Of a stretch of 64,000 nucleotides of DNA, positions 55,982 through 64,000 are shown piece by piece. Source of the stretch: Dryocosmus kuriphilus (Eukaryota; Arthropoda; Insecta; Hymenoptera; Cynipidae); the NCBI GenBank assembly GCA_038277395.1, contig CM076189.1:213878011-213942010 (forward strand). Direction: 5' to 3'. How positions within the stretch are numbered: the stretch's first letter is position 1; the number at the start of each line of letters is the position of its first letter. The notes under the pieces are model-generated. The model had not been told where the DNA came from and searched no databases. It saw nothing but the letters and a program-made list of their open reading frames with translations. Made by a program: the position numbers and the translations under genes.

Positions 55982-56339
55982 CAACTCAACCTGAAAAAAT
56001 AGTTAGAAAATTAGAAACCAAGTGGGAATGAAGGTGTCACCCCATGGAAGTCTAACCTGAAACTAAAATTCCTTAGAGAAAGTACTAGCCTGTATACACA
56101 TGCGCGTACTAGCTCATCAAATACGAATTTCGAAAAGAGAAAGTAAGCAGATTTTGAAATAATTAAGGGCACTACTACTTGAGTCCAGATCAAGAAGGGA
56201 AAAATAAAACCATATCAATCACAAACTTTTAACAAGAGAACATGACACAATAATGAAGAATGAGGGAATTAACATCTGAGTCTAAAACAAAAAGAAAAAT
56301 TCATGGAAATGTAAAGGATTTAAATATAAGCTACCACGC

Positions 56340-58080
56340 TATCATAAGAGCTACTTAATTTCAGCAAACCAGTTTTTAGATTAATAGAAAGATCTTTTTC
56401 TTTTTTAATATATAAAATTTCCATGAATTCTCTCTTACTTTTATTACTTTCACAATGCAATACTTCAACATTATCCCAATCAAAATCATGATCTGGATTT
56501 TCATTTTTGTGTTTGGAAAGTACATTGTGATAATAACAATTTCTGCGGAAATGACTTTTATGTTCCTCAACTCTAGTATTAAGAAGTCTGCCAGTCTGTC
56601 CTATTTATGTCATATTACAAATTTTGCAAGATAATCTATAAACCACACCCCTCTTTTCAAAATTCTCTAAGCAATCTTTTCCAAGACGTACTATAGAATC
56701 CATTTTGAAAGGAATTCTAAAAATAGTGTGAATGTTAAACTTTTTCAACATAGATTGAATAGTCCTCGAGATTTGACCAAAGTAAGGGAGTACGAAAGTG
56801 TTGGAAGAACTAAATTCACTTACTTGGTTTTGAATGTCTGAAACTGAAACAATACTCTGTCTATTTTTAAGTTGTTCAATTCTAACTTTTACTTTTTTTT
56901 CGATAAATTTAAGTGGGTAATGATTTAAAAAAAAGGATCCTTCTAGCAATATTTAAATTTTCGGAATGAAAAGACTCATGGGACAAACAAACAGCTCTGT
57001 CAACTAGGTTTTTGACTATTGCAATTATATTAGAGATAGGATTTGACGAGAGAAATTGACCAATCTCCCTGAATAAGTGTCTTTTCTGTGCCAATTAGTG
57101 ATAATACTACAATTTGCAAGTCTAATTAACTGTAAATCTAGAAAAGGAATTGTATTATTATTTTCTATTTCATGTGTAAATTGTATTCTCGGGTGAAAGC
57201 TATTAAAACTATTAATAACTTCTTGAAGTTTGTCTAAAGGAACACACAAAATTGTGTCATCAACATATCGAAAGTAAAAGGGTAAAACAAAACTTAATTT
57301 TTCAACTTTTGCTTATAGAATTTACTATTAAATTTGAAATATGTTGAATTCATAATGAAATCTATCCCTTTGAGAAATTCTTTTTTATCCAATCTTTTAC
57401 GTAATTTAATTGTATCCCATCTTGTTGAAATTGCTGTTTTAACTAAGTCCAAAGGTATATTCGGAAACATTGCAACAACATCTAAAGAGACTAGTATACA
57501 GTTATCTGGAACTGTTTGTTCATTTATAATCTTTTGAAACTCCCAATTATTTTTTATACAATGGCTTGGAAAAGTTAATGAATCTTTAAGTATTAAATTG
57601 AAATTCTGTTCTAAAAATCTAGTAGGACTATTGATAGTTGAAATGACTATTCTCAAAGGGAAGTTTTCTTTATGAATCTTCCTTAAATCATAGCATCTGG
57701 GAAGAACAGAATTAGTAGTATCAATGTCCTTCCATCTTATACCTTTCCCCAGAAGTCCTTTTTTCTCTCCAATTATCAACGATTCGAAAACTGCTACTTT
57801 TTAGTTTTTTCAGAGGATTTTCATCTAATAAATCAAAATTTTCAGTGTTATTGAGTAAGACCTCCATGTCTCTAACGTATTCAGACCTCTTCATGCAAAC
57901 AGTAATCTTACCCTTATCAGCACTCGTGCACATCAAATCAGGATTATTTATAAGAAATTTTTTGGTTACTGATAGTCCTCCTGCAATCTTGCGATCAATA
58001 TTACTTATATGCAAATTATACTTATCAACAAAGCTTTTAGATAAGTGTAAAACTTTGTTTCTGAAATCTTGCTGATTCAA
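56340..58080 (-). pseudogene. PLE-1 RT and GIY-YIG endonuclease, broken
   Basis: From 58080 downward: a conserved PLE N-terminus (LSVTKKFLINNPDLMCTSAD, ADKGKITVCM), then SVLPRCYDLRKIHKE and IVISTINSPTRFLEQNF (the early RT blocks), ILVSLDVVAMFPNIPLDLV (motif A; the Asp is in SLDV) and a region ending NSKFYKQK. There a deletion of roughly 25 codons removes the GSPLSP block, because the next sequence is LPFYFRYVDDTIL with the catalytic YVDD at 57256-57267. Then come IPFLDLQLI, TNWHRKDTYSGRLVNF and RAVCLSHESFH. The endonuclease reads GVVYRLSCKICNMT, a stop at about 56605 in place of the YIG tyrosine, IGQTGRLLNTRVEEHK. Frames change at about 57770, 57290, 57030, 56910 and 56600. Confidence 0.87.
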
Positions 58081-58095
58081 TTGGGGAACTTTATC

Positions 58096-58423
58096 TATAT
58101 AAGAAACTCTTAAAACACTTGAAGAATTATAAATAAATGTGAAAAAATGTACAATTAAAATGTAATCAAATTTAGTTTTCTTAAATTAATATTTGTATAA
58201 TTCGACATCCAAAAATAAACTATTATTTTGAAGAACTGACAAATTATATATTAATAATTTGCAAATAGGTCTAAATATTTTAAATCTTAAAATTCGTAAT
58301 TTAGAAACATTATACATTCAAAAATTAGTTATAAATATCACCCCTTCATATTATTTATTAAAAATTTTTCAATTATTTTAATGAAAACGTGTATACATTG
58401 AATTTTAGGATTTATATTACTGA
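58096..58423. other. AT-rich, no gene
   Basis: No motif recognised. If PLE-1 has a 5' terminal repeat it should be here, but I see no inverted match to 55920-56000. Confidence 0.4.
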
Positions 58424-58515
58424 GGAGATAGCGTGGCTCAGTTGGTAGCGTGCTAGATTTATATTTTCGAGATTCCAGTAACCACGCTGTAGTGGGTTCA
58501 AATCCCCATAAAGTG
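58424..58515 (+). tRNA. tRNA-derived repeat (SINE-like head), sister of 46796
   Basis: GATAGCGTGGCTCAGTTGGTAG has a good A box and GTGGGTTCAAATCCCC a perfect B box. Between them lies an extra 20-base insert (TTATATTTTCGAGATTCCAG). The arms pair poorly. Confidence 0.45.
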
Positions 58516-59390
58516 AAAATGAAAATTGTTTCATGGATAATTTATCTCTGCAATTAAAATAACAGTATTCATTTATATATTACTTAATGTTACCGTTTGT
58601 CTGCCGTGTTGCCATGAAGTCGACTTGTCGATTACAAATTTATGGAAGACCAGACGCAATGAAATTTCACGATGCTTAAAATTGGATTTCAATTCCGAGG
58701 GAAATTTTCACCCTCAAGGAGCTCGGCTATTCGCACATGCGGCGCACAACTCCTTTTTTTCGTCTTTTTTTTCTTCTTCTCTCAAAATAAACTCGAGGTT
58801 CGCTTCCGTCGTGAGGGGGGCAGCATTAGCCAGGCAGTATATTTCTTCTATTGTCTAGCGACGGAGTTTCCTATTGTTTCTAGAATTTATCGCTTCACGG
58901 AAAGTTCGGCCACACGGTATAAGCGGGTGCTTTCATCTTGAGAGGAAAGAGATAGATTCTCTCGAGTGCCCAAGTGATAATTAGTACTTCTCCAAATTAT
59001 TTATGCCCGAAATAAATCAGGTGAAAGCTTAATTGCTTTCCTCGTTCCATACCTATCCGATAATTTTGTGCTCTCTGCGCGATTTATGCGACCGGTGCCG
59101 CTACACTCAACCGAGATGCATTGTAAAATCACTATTAGTTATATAATATCAAGTGGGGATGAACCCACAATTCGGAACAATTTATATCAAGTTTTATGTA
59201 ATTTACCTCCTAAATTCCAAATCCATTATCGACCTTAGTCGTTACAGAATTTTAATTCCGTTCAATATTGTCCTTCATTAATATTATAAATAATAAAATT
59301 TAAATAAAATTAACTATTTTTGACACTTTTACTGGGCACTTGTAACTATAATATAATCCTTTAAATAATAATGCATGCTCCCGAGTAAAG
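58516..59390. other. no gene recognised; balanced composition at 58600-59150
   Basis: This is one of the few stretches that is neither repeated in the window nor very AT-rich; it may be host DNA. Frames at 58625-58941 overlap in two registers and match nothing known. Confidence 0.35.
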
Positions 59391-59394
59391 AAAA

Positions 59395-60850
59395 AAGGTC
59401 CCATTGTGATGCCGGATAAAGTCACTAAAGCATAGGGTATAAGACAAATCAGTACTTAAGTAACAACTTTTCTTAAAATTTTTTAAAAGTCTTTATAGGT
59501 ACAAAATTACACAAGAAAAGTTCCATTTCCGTTTTTTTTTTCTCAAAATTTTGACAAGCACACATGGGATTTATGTCCCAAAAAAGTACTGTTTAAGTAG
59601 GATTAATGTACCAAAAAAGTTCAAAACGTGTCCCGTTATTCTGTTACAGGAGGACTTTCTTAGGACAAAAGTGCCGGAAAAGTCAATTTTTTAAACATTT
59701 TTGCAAGTTCTATTTAATTTTTGGGAGAAAAGTACAAGAAAAGTTCAATTTTATTTAATTTTTTTACAAATTCTAATAGGATTTATATTCAAAAAAAATA
59801 CTTTTGAAGTGGGACTAAACTAACAAAAAATTTCAAAAAATTTCCTGTTTCAGGAGGATCTTTTCAAAACAAAAGTACCGGAAAAGTTCCAGTTTTTTCA
59901 ACTTATGGAAGTCCTAATCAATTTTGGAGATAAAAGTACGAGAAGAGTTTCTCTTTCTTTTTTTTTTTTCTTTTTGTACAAGTGTTCATGGGATTTATGT
60001 GCGAAAAAGATAATTTTAAAGACTAATTAATTTTTGGCACAAAATTTTTAAAAAATTCCATTTCATTTCTTTTAAAATTTCTACAAGTGCTCGTGGTGTT
60101 CATGTCCTAAAAAAGGACTACTGAAATAAAACAAAAGTACCAAAAGTAAAAGTAAAAGCTTGAAAAAAATGAAATAGAACATTTTTTAGCACTTTTGTCC
60201 CACAAATGAATTACTTGCAAAATAAAAAAAAAAAATTAATGGGATTTTCCGGTACTTTTGTCCTAAGAAAGTCGTCCTGAAACAGGACTTGTTTTGAACT
60301 TTTTTGGCACTGTAGTCCTAATTCAAAAAATACTTTTTTTAGAGGCAAATCCCATTAGAACGTGTAAAAATTTTTAAAAAGTGAAATTGAACTCTTGTTG
60401 TACTTTTGTCATAAAAATTAGTTAGAAGGACCTTTTTGGAACATAAACCCTATGAACACGTGTACACATTTTGAAGAAAAAAATTGAAATTGGACTTTTC
60501 TTCTATTTTTGTTCCAAAAATTAGTTACACTTCGAAGGGACCTTTTGAAACATAAATTCCATCAGCGCTTATAAAAAAGTCCTAAAAAAGAAAATTAAAC
60601 TTTTCAAGTACTTTTGTCCCAAAACTTGATTAAAAGGACTTTTTTGGGTCATAAATCCAATGAATACTTGTAAAAATTAAAAAAACAAAAACGAAATTCA
60701 ACTTTTCTAGAAATTTTGTTACAAAAATTAATTAAATGGACCTTTTTGGAACATGGCGCCTATGCACTTTTCCAGTACTTTTGTCCTAAAAAAGTCCCCC
60801 TGAAACAGGACGTGTTTTGAACTTTTTTGTTACATTAGCCCAATTTTAGC
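59395..60850. repeat. palindromic block of GGACAAAAGTACYGGAAAAG motifs
   Basis: The left half has the motif in one orientation (near 59657, 59723, 59869, 59928), the right half in the other (near 60193, 60250, 60398, 60603, 60768), with the switch at about 60120-60190. Each motif is preceded or followed by CAGGAGGACTTT or its complement and by GGATTTATG. The arms are about 700 bp and quite diverged. Confidence 0.75.
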
Positions 60851-60916
60851 AGTACACGGAAAGAAAGGTATGGTTGAGCCAACTATATATATCTCTCTAT
60901 ATTATAAAAAGATCTC

Positions 60917-60954
60917 GCCGCCGCCGTCGCCGTCGTCGCCGTCGCCGCCGCCGC
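60917..60954. repeat. CCG/CGT trinucleotide repeat
   Basis: GCCGCCGCCGTCGCCGTCGT-type repeat near the 5' end of the Helitron, unlike the surrounding AT-rich DNA. Confidence 0.85.
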
Positions 60955-61305
60955 TGTGTCAGGAATCCAGCTCCCTTCCCCTCACCCCCTTCTCCCTTCC
61001 CCTCTCGCCCTTATCCCGCCCCTCACTCCCTTCCCCTCTCGCCCTTCTCTCTTCCCCTCACCCCCTTCTCCCTTTTTCCTTATTATCCCCTTTGACCTGT
61101 GACCATTGACTTTGGACCTATTTGACCCGCATGGGCACATGACCCCGTGAAAAAAAAAACACCCTCACCACTATGTGTGTGACAAAAGTTGATCCACCTT
61201 GACTATATTTAACGTGATCTATCTATTATCCTTAAATTGATTTGGTTTTTTGGTTTTTAGCCAATTTCAATGAAATTAAATCGTGAATTTAATAAATGAC
61301 GTAAT

Positions 61306-61363
61306 TTCAATGAAATTGTTTCCGAGATGCACTACGTGGAAGTAACCAATATTGCATTTCAAA
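61306..61363 (+). repeat. 58-bp inverted repeat, left arm
   Basis: TTCAATGAAATTGTTTCCGA ... ACGTGGAAGTAACCAATATT. Its reverse complement lies at 62973-63030 with about five mismatches. An outer pair (CCAATTTCAATGAA at about 61260 and TTCAATGAAATTGG at 63191) extends the symmetry. Confidence 0.85.
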
Positions 61364-61464
61364 CTATAAACAAATTGTATTAATTGGTTTATACATGTAC
61401 CTAAAAATTACGGTATTATTATTATTATATATATTATATATAAAATTATTATAATATTGAAATT

Positions 61465-62093
61465 TTAACTGGAATTTTCATTATGGCGACAAAGAAGTTG
61501 TCCTCCTAAAAGTAAAAGACTTAAATCCATTGATTCTTCCTGGAGGATAGTAATATGACTGGAATTTTGAACATTAATACCAATGCTGGAATTGTCTAAA
61601 AAAAATATATATATTATATATATTAGTGATATATAAATTTTTTTTTTAAGTTTAATTTTAAAATTATTTACCATTATCATATAGACTTCCAAGAATTTCA
61701 ATTTTTTGTCCTTGAATTATATTAAAATTTGGTGTCACATTAAAAATATTAACTATTAATTTATACTTTCCATTTGTGATACTGCCTAAATATTGATTCG
61801 CTTTTTTATGTTCAGGAATAAATTCATCTCTCAAAAAACCTTCAATTTCTATGTATAAAATTTATATAAAGAGAATTTTAATTTAATCAATTAGTAATTC
61901 GTTAATTAATCAATTTACTTATAAGTCCTGAACTTTGAAGAATAATTTTCTTTTCAAATTTAATGTTTTTAACTTCTCCTTGATTTTGTTCGATATTAAA
62001 AAATCCAATGTTCGTTATTTTTGAATTATTTGTTAACAGTAATTCATAATGAAGATTTCCGTTATTATAATTCGAACTTGGTTTTGCCGTCAT
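61465..62093 (-). CDS. predicted three-exon gene, antisense inside the Helitron
   Basis: Exons 62093-61919, 61848-61672 and 61595-61465 join to 483 bases, exactly 161 codons with the stop. Both introns (70 and 76 bases) start GT and end AG (donors GTAAAT, acceptors ATACATAG and a T-rich TTTTTTAG). Both splice in phase 1. The 160-residue product starts MTAKPSSNYNNGNLHYELLL, has IEGFLRDEFIPEHKKANQYL and IIQGQKIEILGSLYDN in exon 2, and ends LLLLGGQLLCRHNENSS. An ATTTTAG acceptor and an in-frame KLLIQN before the ATG suggest a further exon upstream. I do not recognise the family. The strand-rich pattern recalls an OB fold, and RPA-like single-strand-binding proteins are known in Helitrons, but this is weak. 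Only about 30 bases separate it from the helicase frame on the other strand. Confidence 0.55.
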
Positions 62094-62122
62094 ATTTTGA
62101 ATTAAAAGTTTCTAAAATATGA

Positions 62123-62761
62123 AAACATAGACTTAATTTAAATGAAAATGATGATTTATCAAATTGTGCAATACTAGCTTGCCATAATGAAGACATTTAT
62201 AAATTGAATAATAAAATATTAAAGAAAATTTTAGCAAAAGAAGTAACATATTACAGTGTAGATTACGCAAAAAATAAAGGAGTTGACCAAACTGATGAGG
62301 ATGTTCAGTTAAATTTTCCTATTGAATATTTAAATTCGTTGAAATTTCCAGGTTTACCAATTCATAAATTAACTTTAAAAATTGGCGCAATTGTAATGCT
62401 GATAAGAAATTTAAGTATTAATGATGGGCTTTGTAATGGAACACGTTTGAAAATTTTACAATTACATAAATTTAATATTAAAGTTATGGTTATTACTGGT
62501 ACTAAAAAGGGAACTACGGCTTTCATACCAAGAATAATTTTAGATTCTGGGGAATTTTCTTCTTTACCATTTATTTTATATAGAAGACAATTTCCAATTT
62601 TTTTAGCTTTTGCAATTACAATAAATAAATCTCAAGGTCAAAGTTTCGAAAAATTAGGAATATTCTTTCATAGACCTTTATTTTCTCATGGACAATTATA
62701 TGTGGCTCTATCCAGATGTAAAAATCCTGATAAATTGTTTATTGAGAAAATCAGAAGATGA
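62123..62761 (+). CDS. Helitron PIF1-type helicase, C-terminal fragment
   Basis: Open from 62123; the TTG at 62204 is only a convenience start. The fragment reads CAILACHNEDIYKLNNKIL, LKIGAIVMLIRNL, GLCNGTRLKILQL, then AITINKSQGQSFEKLGIFF and GQLYVALSRCKNPDKLF, which are the late PIF1/RecD-type helicase motifs (motif V with SQGQS, motif VI with the arginine in ALSR). In Helitrons this domain follows a Rep HUH nuclease and unwinds DNA during rolling-circle transposition. The Walker A and B motifs and Rep are missing, so the fragment cannot work alone. About 210 residues are uninterrupted and end at TGA 62759-62761, at the natural C-terminus. Confidence 0.88.
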   Translation, partial: KHRLNLNENDDLSNCAILACHNEDIYKLNNKILKKILAKEVTYYSVDYAKNKGVDQTDEDVQLNFPIEYLNSLKFPGLPIHKLTLKIGAIVMLIRNLSINDGLCNGTRLKILQLHKFNIKVMVITGTKKGTTAFIPRIILDSGEFSSLPFILYRRQFPIFLAFAITINKSQGQSFEKLGIFFHRPLFSHGQLYVALSRCKNPDKLFIEKIRR

Positions 62762-62865
62762 TACAAATATTAAAAATATATTGTTTGGAAAGAAATTTTT
62801 GATTAAAAATTAACTATGTTCTCTTGGTCTTATATATTTTTTAAAATATATATAATATTAAATAA

Positions 62866-62902
62866 AGTTTCTGTTTATTAAATTTTAATAAACAGAACTT
62901 TT
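62866..62902. terminator. AT-rich hairpin after the helicase
   Basis: AGTTTCTGTTTATTAAA and its mirror TTTAATAAACAGAACT form a stem of about 16 bp about 100 bases after the stop. It may mark an RNA 3' end or be incidental. ATATTAAATAAAG just before it holds a possible polyadenylation signal. Confidence 0.3.
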
Positions 62903-62972
62903 TTTTAACTTTTTTCTCAGTGTATAAAATATATAATATATGAACAATTTAATATAATTTTTGTTACAGATT

Positions 62973-63030
62973 TTTGAGATGCAATATTGATTACTTCCAC
63001 GTAGTGCATCTTGGAAACGATTTCATTGAA
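62973..63030 (-). repeat. 58-bp inverted repeat, right arm
   Basis: Partner of 61306-61363. Together they enclose the helicase fragment and the antisense gene. Confidence 0.85.
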
Positions 63031-63275
63031 TTTTAAGTGAATTGTAAAATATAATGATCACTCATAAATATAGTGATAATGAAAGATATTAAATAAATAT
63101 AAAATTAAATATATTATAAAAATATATAATTAATATATTAATTAATATATTATATAATATAATATATTAATTAAAATATAAAATATACATTCAATGAAAT
63201 TGGCAAAAAATCAATAAATTAGATAATAATATAAAAATTAGAAATTCATCAAAATTCTGTCAGAATGGGGGGTAG

Positions 63276-63308
63276 GCGCGCGAAGCGCGCAGGGGGGCGA
63301 AGCCCCCC
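63276..63308 (+). repeat. double GC hairpin at the Helitron 3' end
   Basis: GCGCGC-GAA-GCGCGC (63276-63290) and GGGGGGC-GAA-GCCCCCC (63292-63308) are two perfect stems with the same three-base loop, separated by one A. A GC-rich hairpin a few bases before the 3' end is the Helitron end signal. Confidence 0.85.
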
Positions 63309-63311
63309 TTG

Positions 63312-64000
63312 TATATATATATATATATGGATGCCTCAACCATAGTCTATTGAAGAATACGGCCCAGCCATATCTATGGTTGTGGCATCCATAGCCATTT
63401 GATGGTTGGAATATGCTGTGTCAAGGAAACGGTATGGATGAGCCAACCATAACAGTGGATGAGGCAAAACGTAAGCTCTGTATACCAGAACCGTGAAAAT
63501 AGTTGCATTAACTAAAAGTAAGATTATGTCAGGAAAATGTATATTTTTGTTTCATCCAAAATTATAGGGAAAAAGGTAATAATAATACACCGCAATAAGA
63601 ACGGAATAAAAGGAATTAAAGAATAAAGGTAATTTATTTGAAAGTAATTTTATGCATACAATATTTACAGAAACGTATATAATATTTTTATATAGAAAAA
63701 AACTTGAAGGATTGAAGCCATAACTTGAAACTAAGACATAACCTAAAAATTTATAATAAAGGATATCATTTTAGAAACATTATTTTAAATTTTACAATCC
63801 GTGTCTTAACGTATTCCTCCTCTATTTCAATTTTTTTCGTTTCAACTTTTAACTATACTTCACACAACACACTGACAATATCAATTTGTAAAACTAACCT
63901 CCTAATCTCGCGACGGCATCACGTGGGTAAGTAAGTGAGGGAGGGACGCTTACATAGACGGCGCTGTCTTCCTAATGGACAAAGCAACCTCAGCTATGGT
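63312..64000. other. TGGTTGAGGCAT-type repeat, otherwise no gene
   Basis: 63330-63470 has repeats of GCCTCAACCATA, ATGGTTGTGGCATCC and GGATGAGCCAACCATA; the left flank of the Helitron (60855-60885) has GTATGGTTGAGCCAAC. The Helitron thus sits in a copy of this repeat, related to the element at 12854-13783. The rest is AT-rich. Confidence 0.5.

Larger units (their letters stand above)
55920..58095 (-). mobile_element. Penelope-like element (PLE-1), nearly complete coding region
   Basis: On the minus strand it contains an N-terminal PLE region, RT and GIY-YIG, then a 3' part with a hammerhead-like motif at 55949-55981. The 5' terminal repeat is not seen. It is decayed by a deletion, stops and frameshifts. 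Confidence 0.85.
60892..63311 (+). mobile_element. Helitron, non-autonomous, about 2.4 kb
   Basis: The 5' end TCTCTCTATATTATAAAA fits the TC...TATA-rich start of insect Helitrons. The 3' end has two GC hairpins and stops CCCCTTGT before an AT run. No terminal inverted repeat at the outermost ends. A helicase fragment lies on the plus strand. The Rep nuclease domain is absent. A CCG-type trinucleotide run (60917-60954) and C/T-rich DNA follow the 5' end. Confidence 0.75.

Noticed and set aside
60870..61109. Pro/Ser-rich frame in the Helitron 5' part
   Set aside because: Translation of C/T-rich and CCG-repeat DNA; another frame gives an Arg run. No independent support.
62204..62761. Host PIF1 helicase gene
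   Set aside because: Lacks Walker motifs, and the wording plus the surrounding Helitron ends point to the transposon helicase.

Overview
The window looks like AT-rich nuclear DNA from an arthropod, most likely an insect. I recognise no host protein-coding gene, rRNA, CRISPR array or bacterial operon. Almost everything identifiable is transposable-element DNA. Evidence for an insect: two mariner families with D,D34D transposases, a 412/mdg1-type Ty3/gypsy integrase, Penelope-like elements (PLEs) with GIY-YIG endonucleases, two unrelated LINEs, a Helitron helicase and many fold-back elements. The second LINE (47.6-52.9 kb, Lys/Glu-rich, with a Cys-rich C-terminus) resembles LINEs I associate with ant and wasp genomes, so a hymenopteran is my guess, not a demonstration.

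Layout. 0-3.85 kb: 3' part of a gypsy-like retrotransposon (integrase with one frameshift, then an LTR starting TGTTA and ending TAACA). 3.85-6.3 kb: unrecognised, partly GC-richer. 6.3-11 kb: satellite-like DNA with several tandem repeats, framed by a direct repeat about 4 kb apart. 11.1-14.7 kb: nested inverted repeats with two tRNA-like sequences and two small TIR elements. 15.06-18.7 kb: LINE on the minus strand. 19.4-21.95 kb: fold-back element with a nearly complete mariner at its centre. 22.2-24.2 kb: another fold-back. 25.5-31.4 kb: a TIR element, two mariners of a second family, one split by a 0.77-kb palindrome that looks PLE-derived, and two more fold-backs. 32.2-37.5 kb: a PLE with inverted terminal repeats, interrupted by a TIR element (which holds another PLE) and by a third mariner. 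39.2-41.2 kb: palindromes. 42.3-44.6 kb: a 574-bp tandem array in which each unit carries two opposed tRNA-like modules. 47.1-54.2 kb: a TIR element carrying a LINE whose EN-RT segment is repeated in tandem and which is flanked by a 214-bp direct repeat. 54.3-54.8 kb: tRNA-like fold-back. 55.9-58.1 kb: PLE on the minus strand. 59.4-60.85 kb: palindromic repeat block. 60.9-63.3 kb: Helitron with a PIF1-type helicase fragment and, on the opposite strand, a three-exon reading frame that closes exactly.

The genes do not form a pathway. They are selfish elements at different stages of decay, and the order of insertion can be read from the nesting. Nearly all coding sequences are broken; the helicase fragment and the antisense spliced frame in the Helitron are the only ones of any length without an internal lesion. 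Repeat limits were found by eye and may be off by a few to a few tens of bases.
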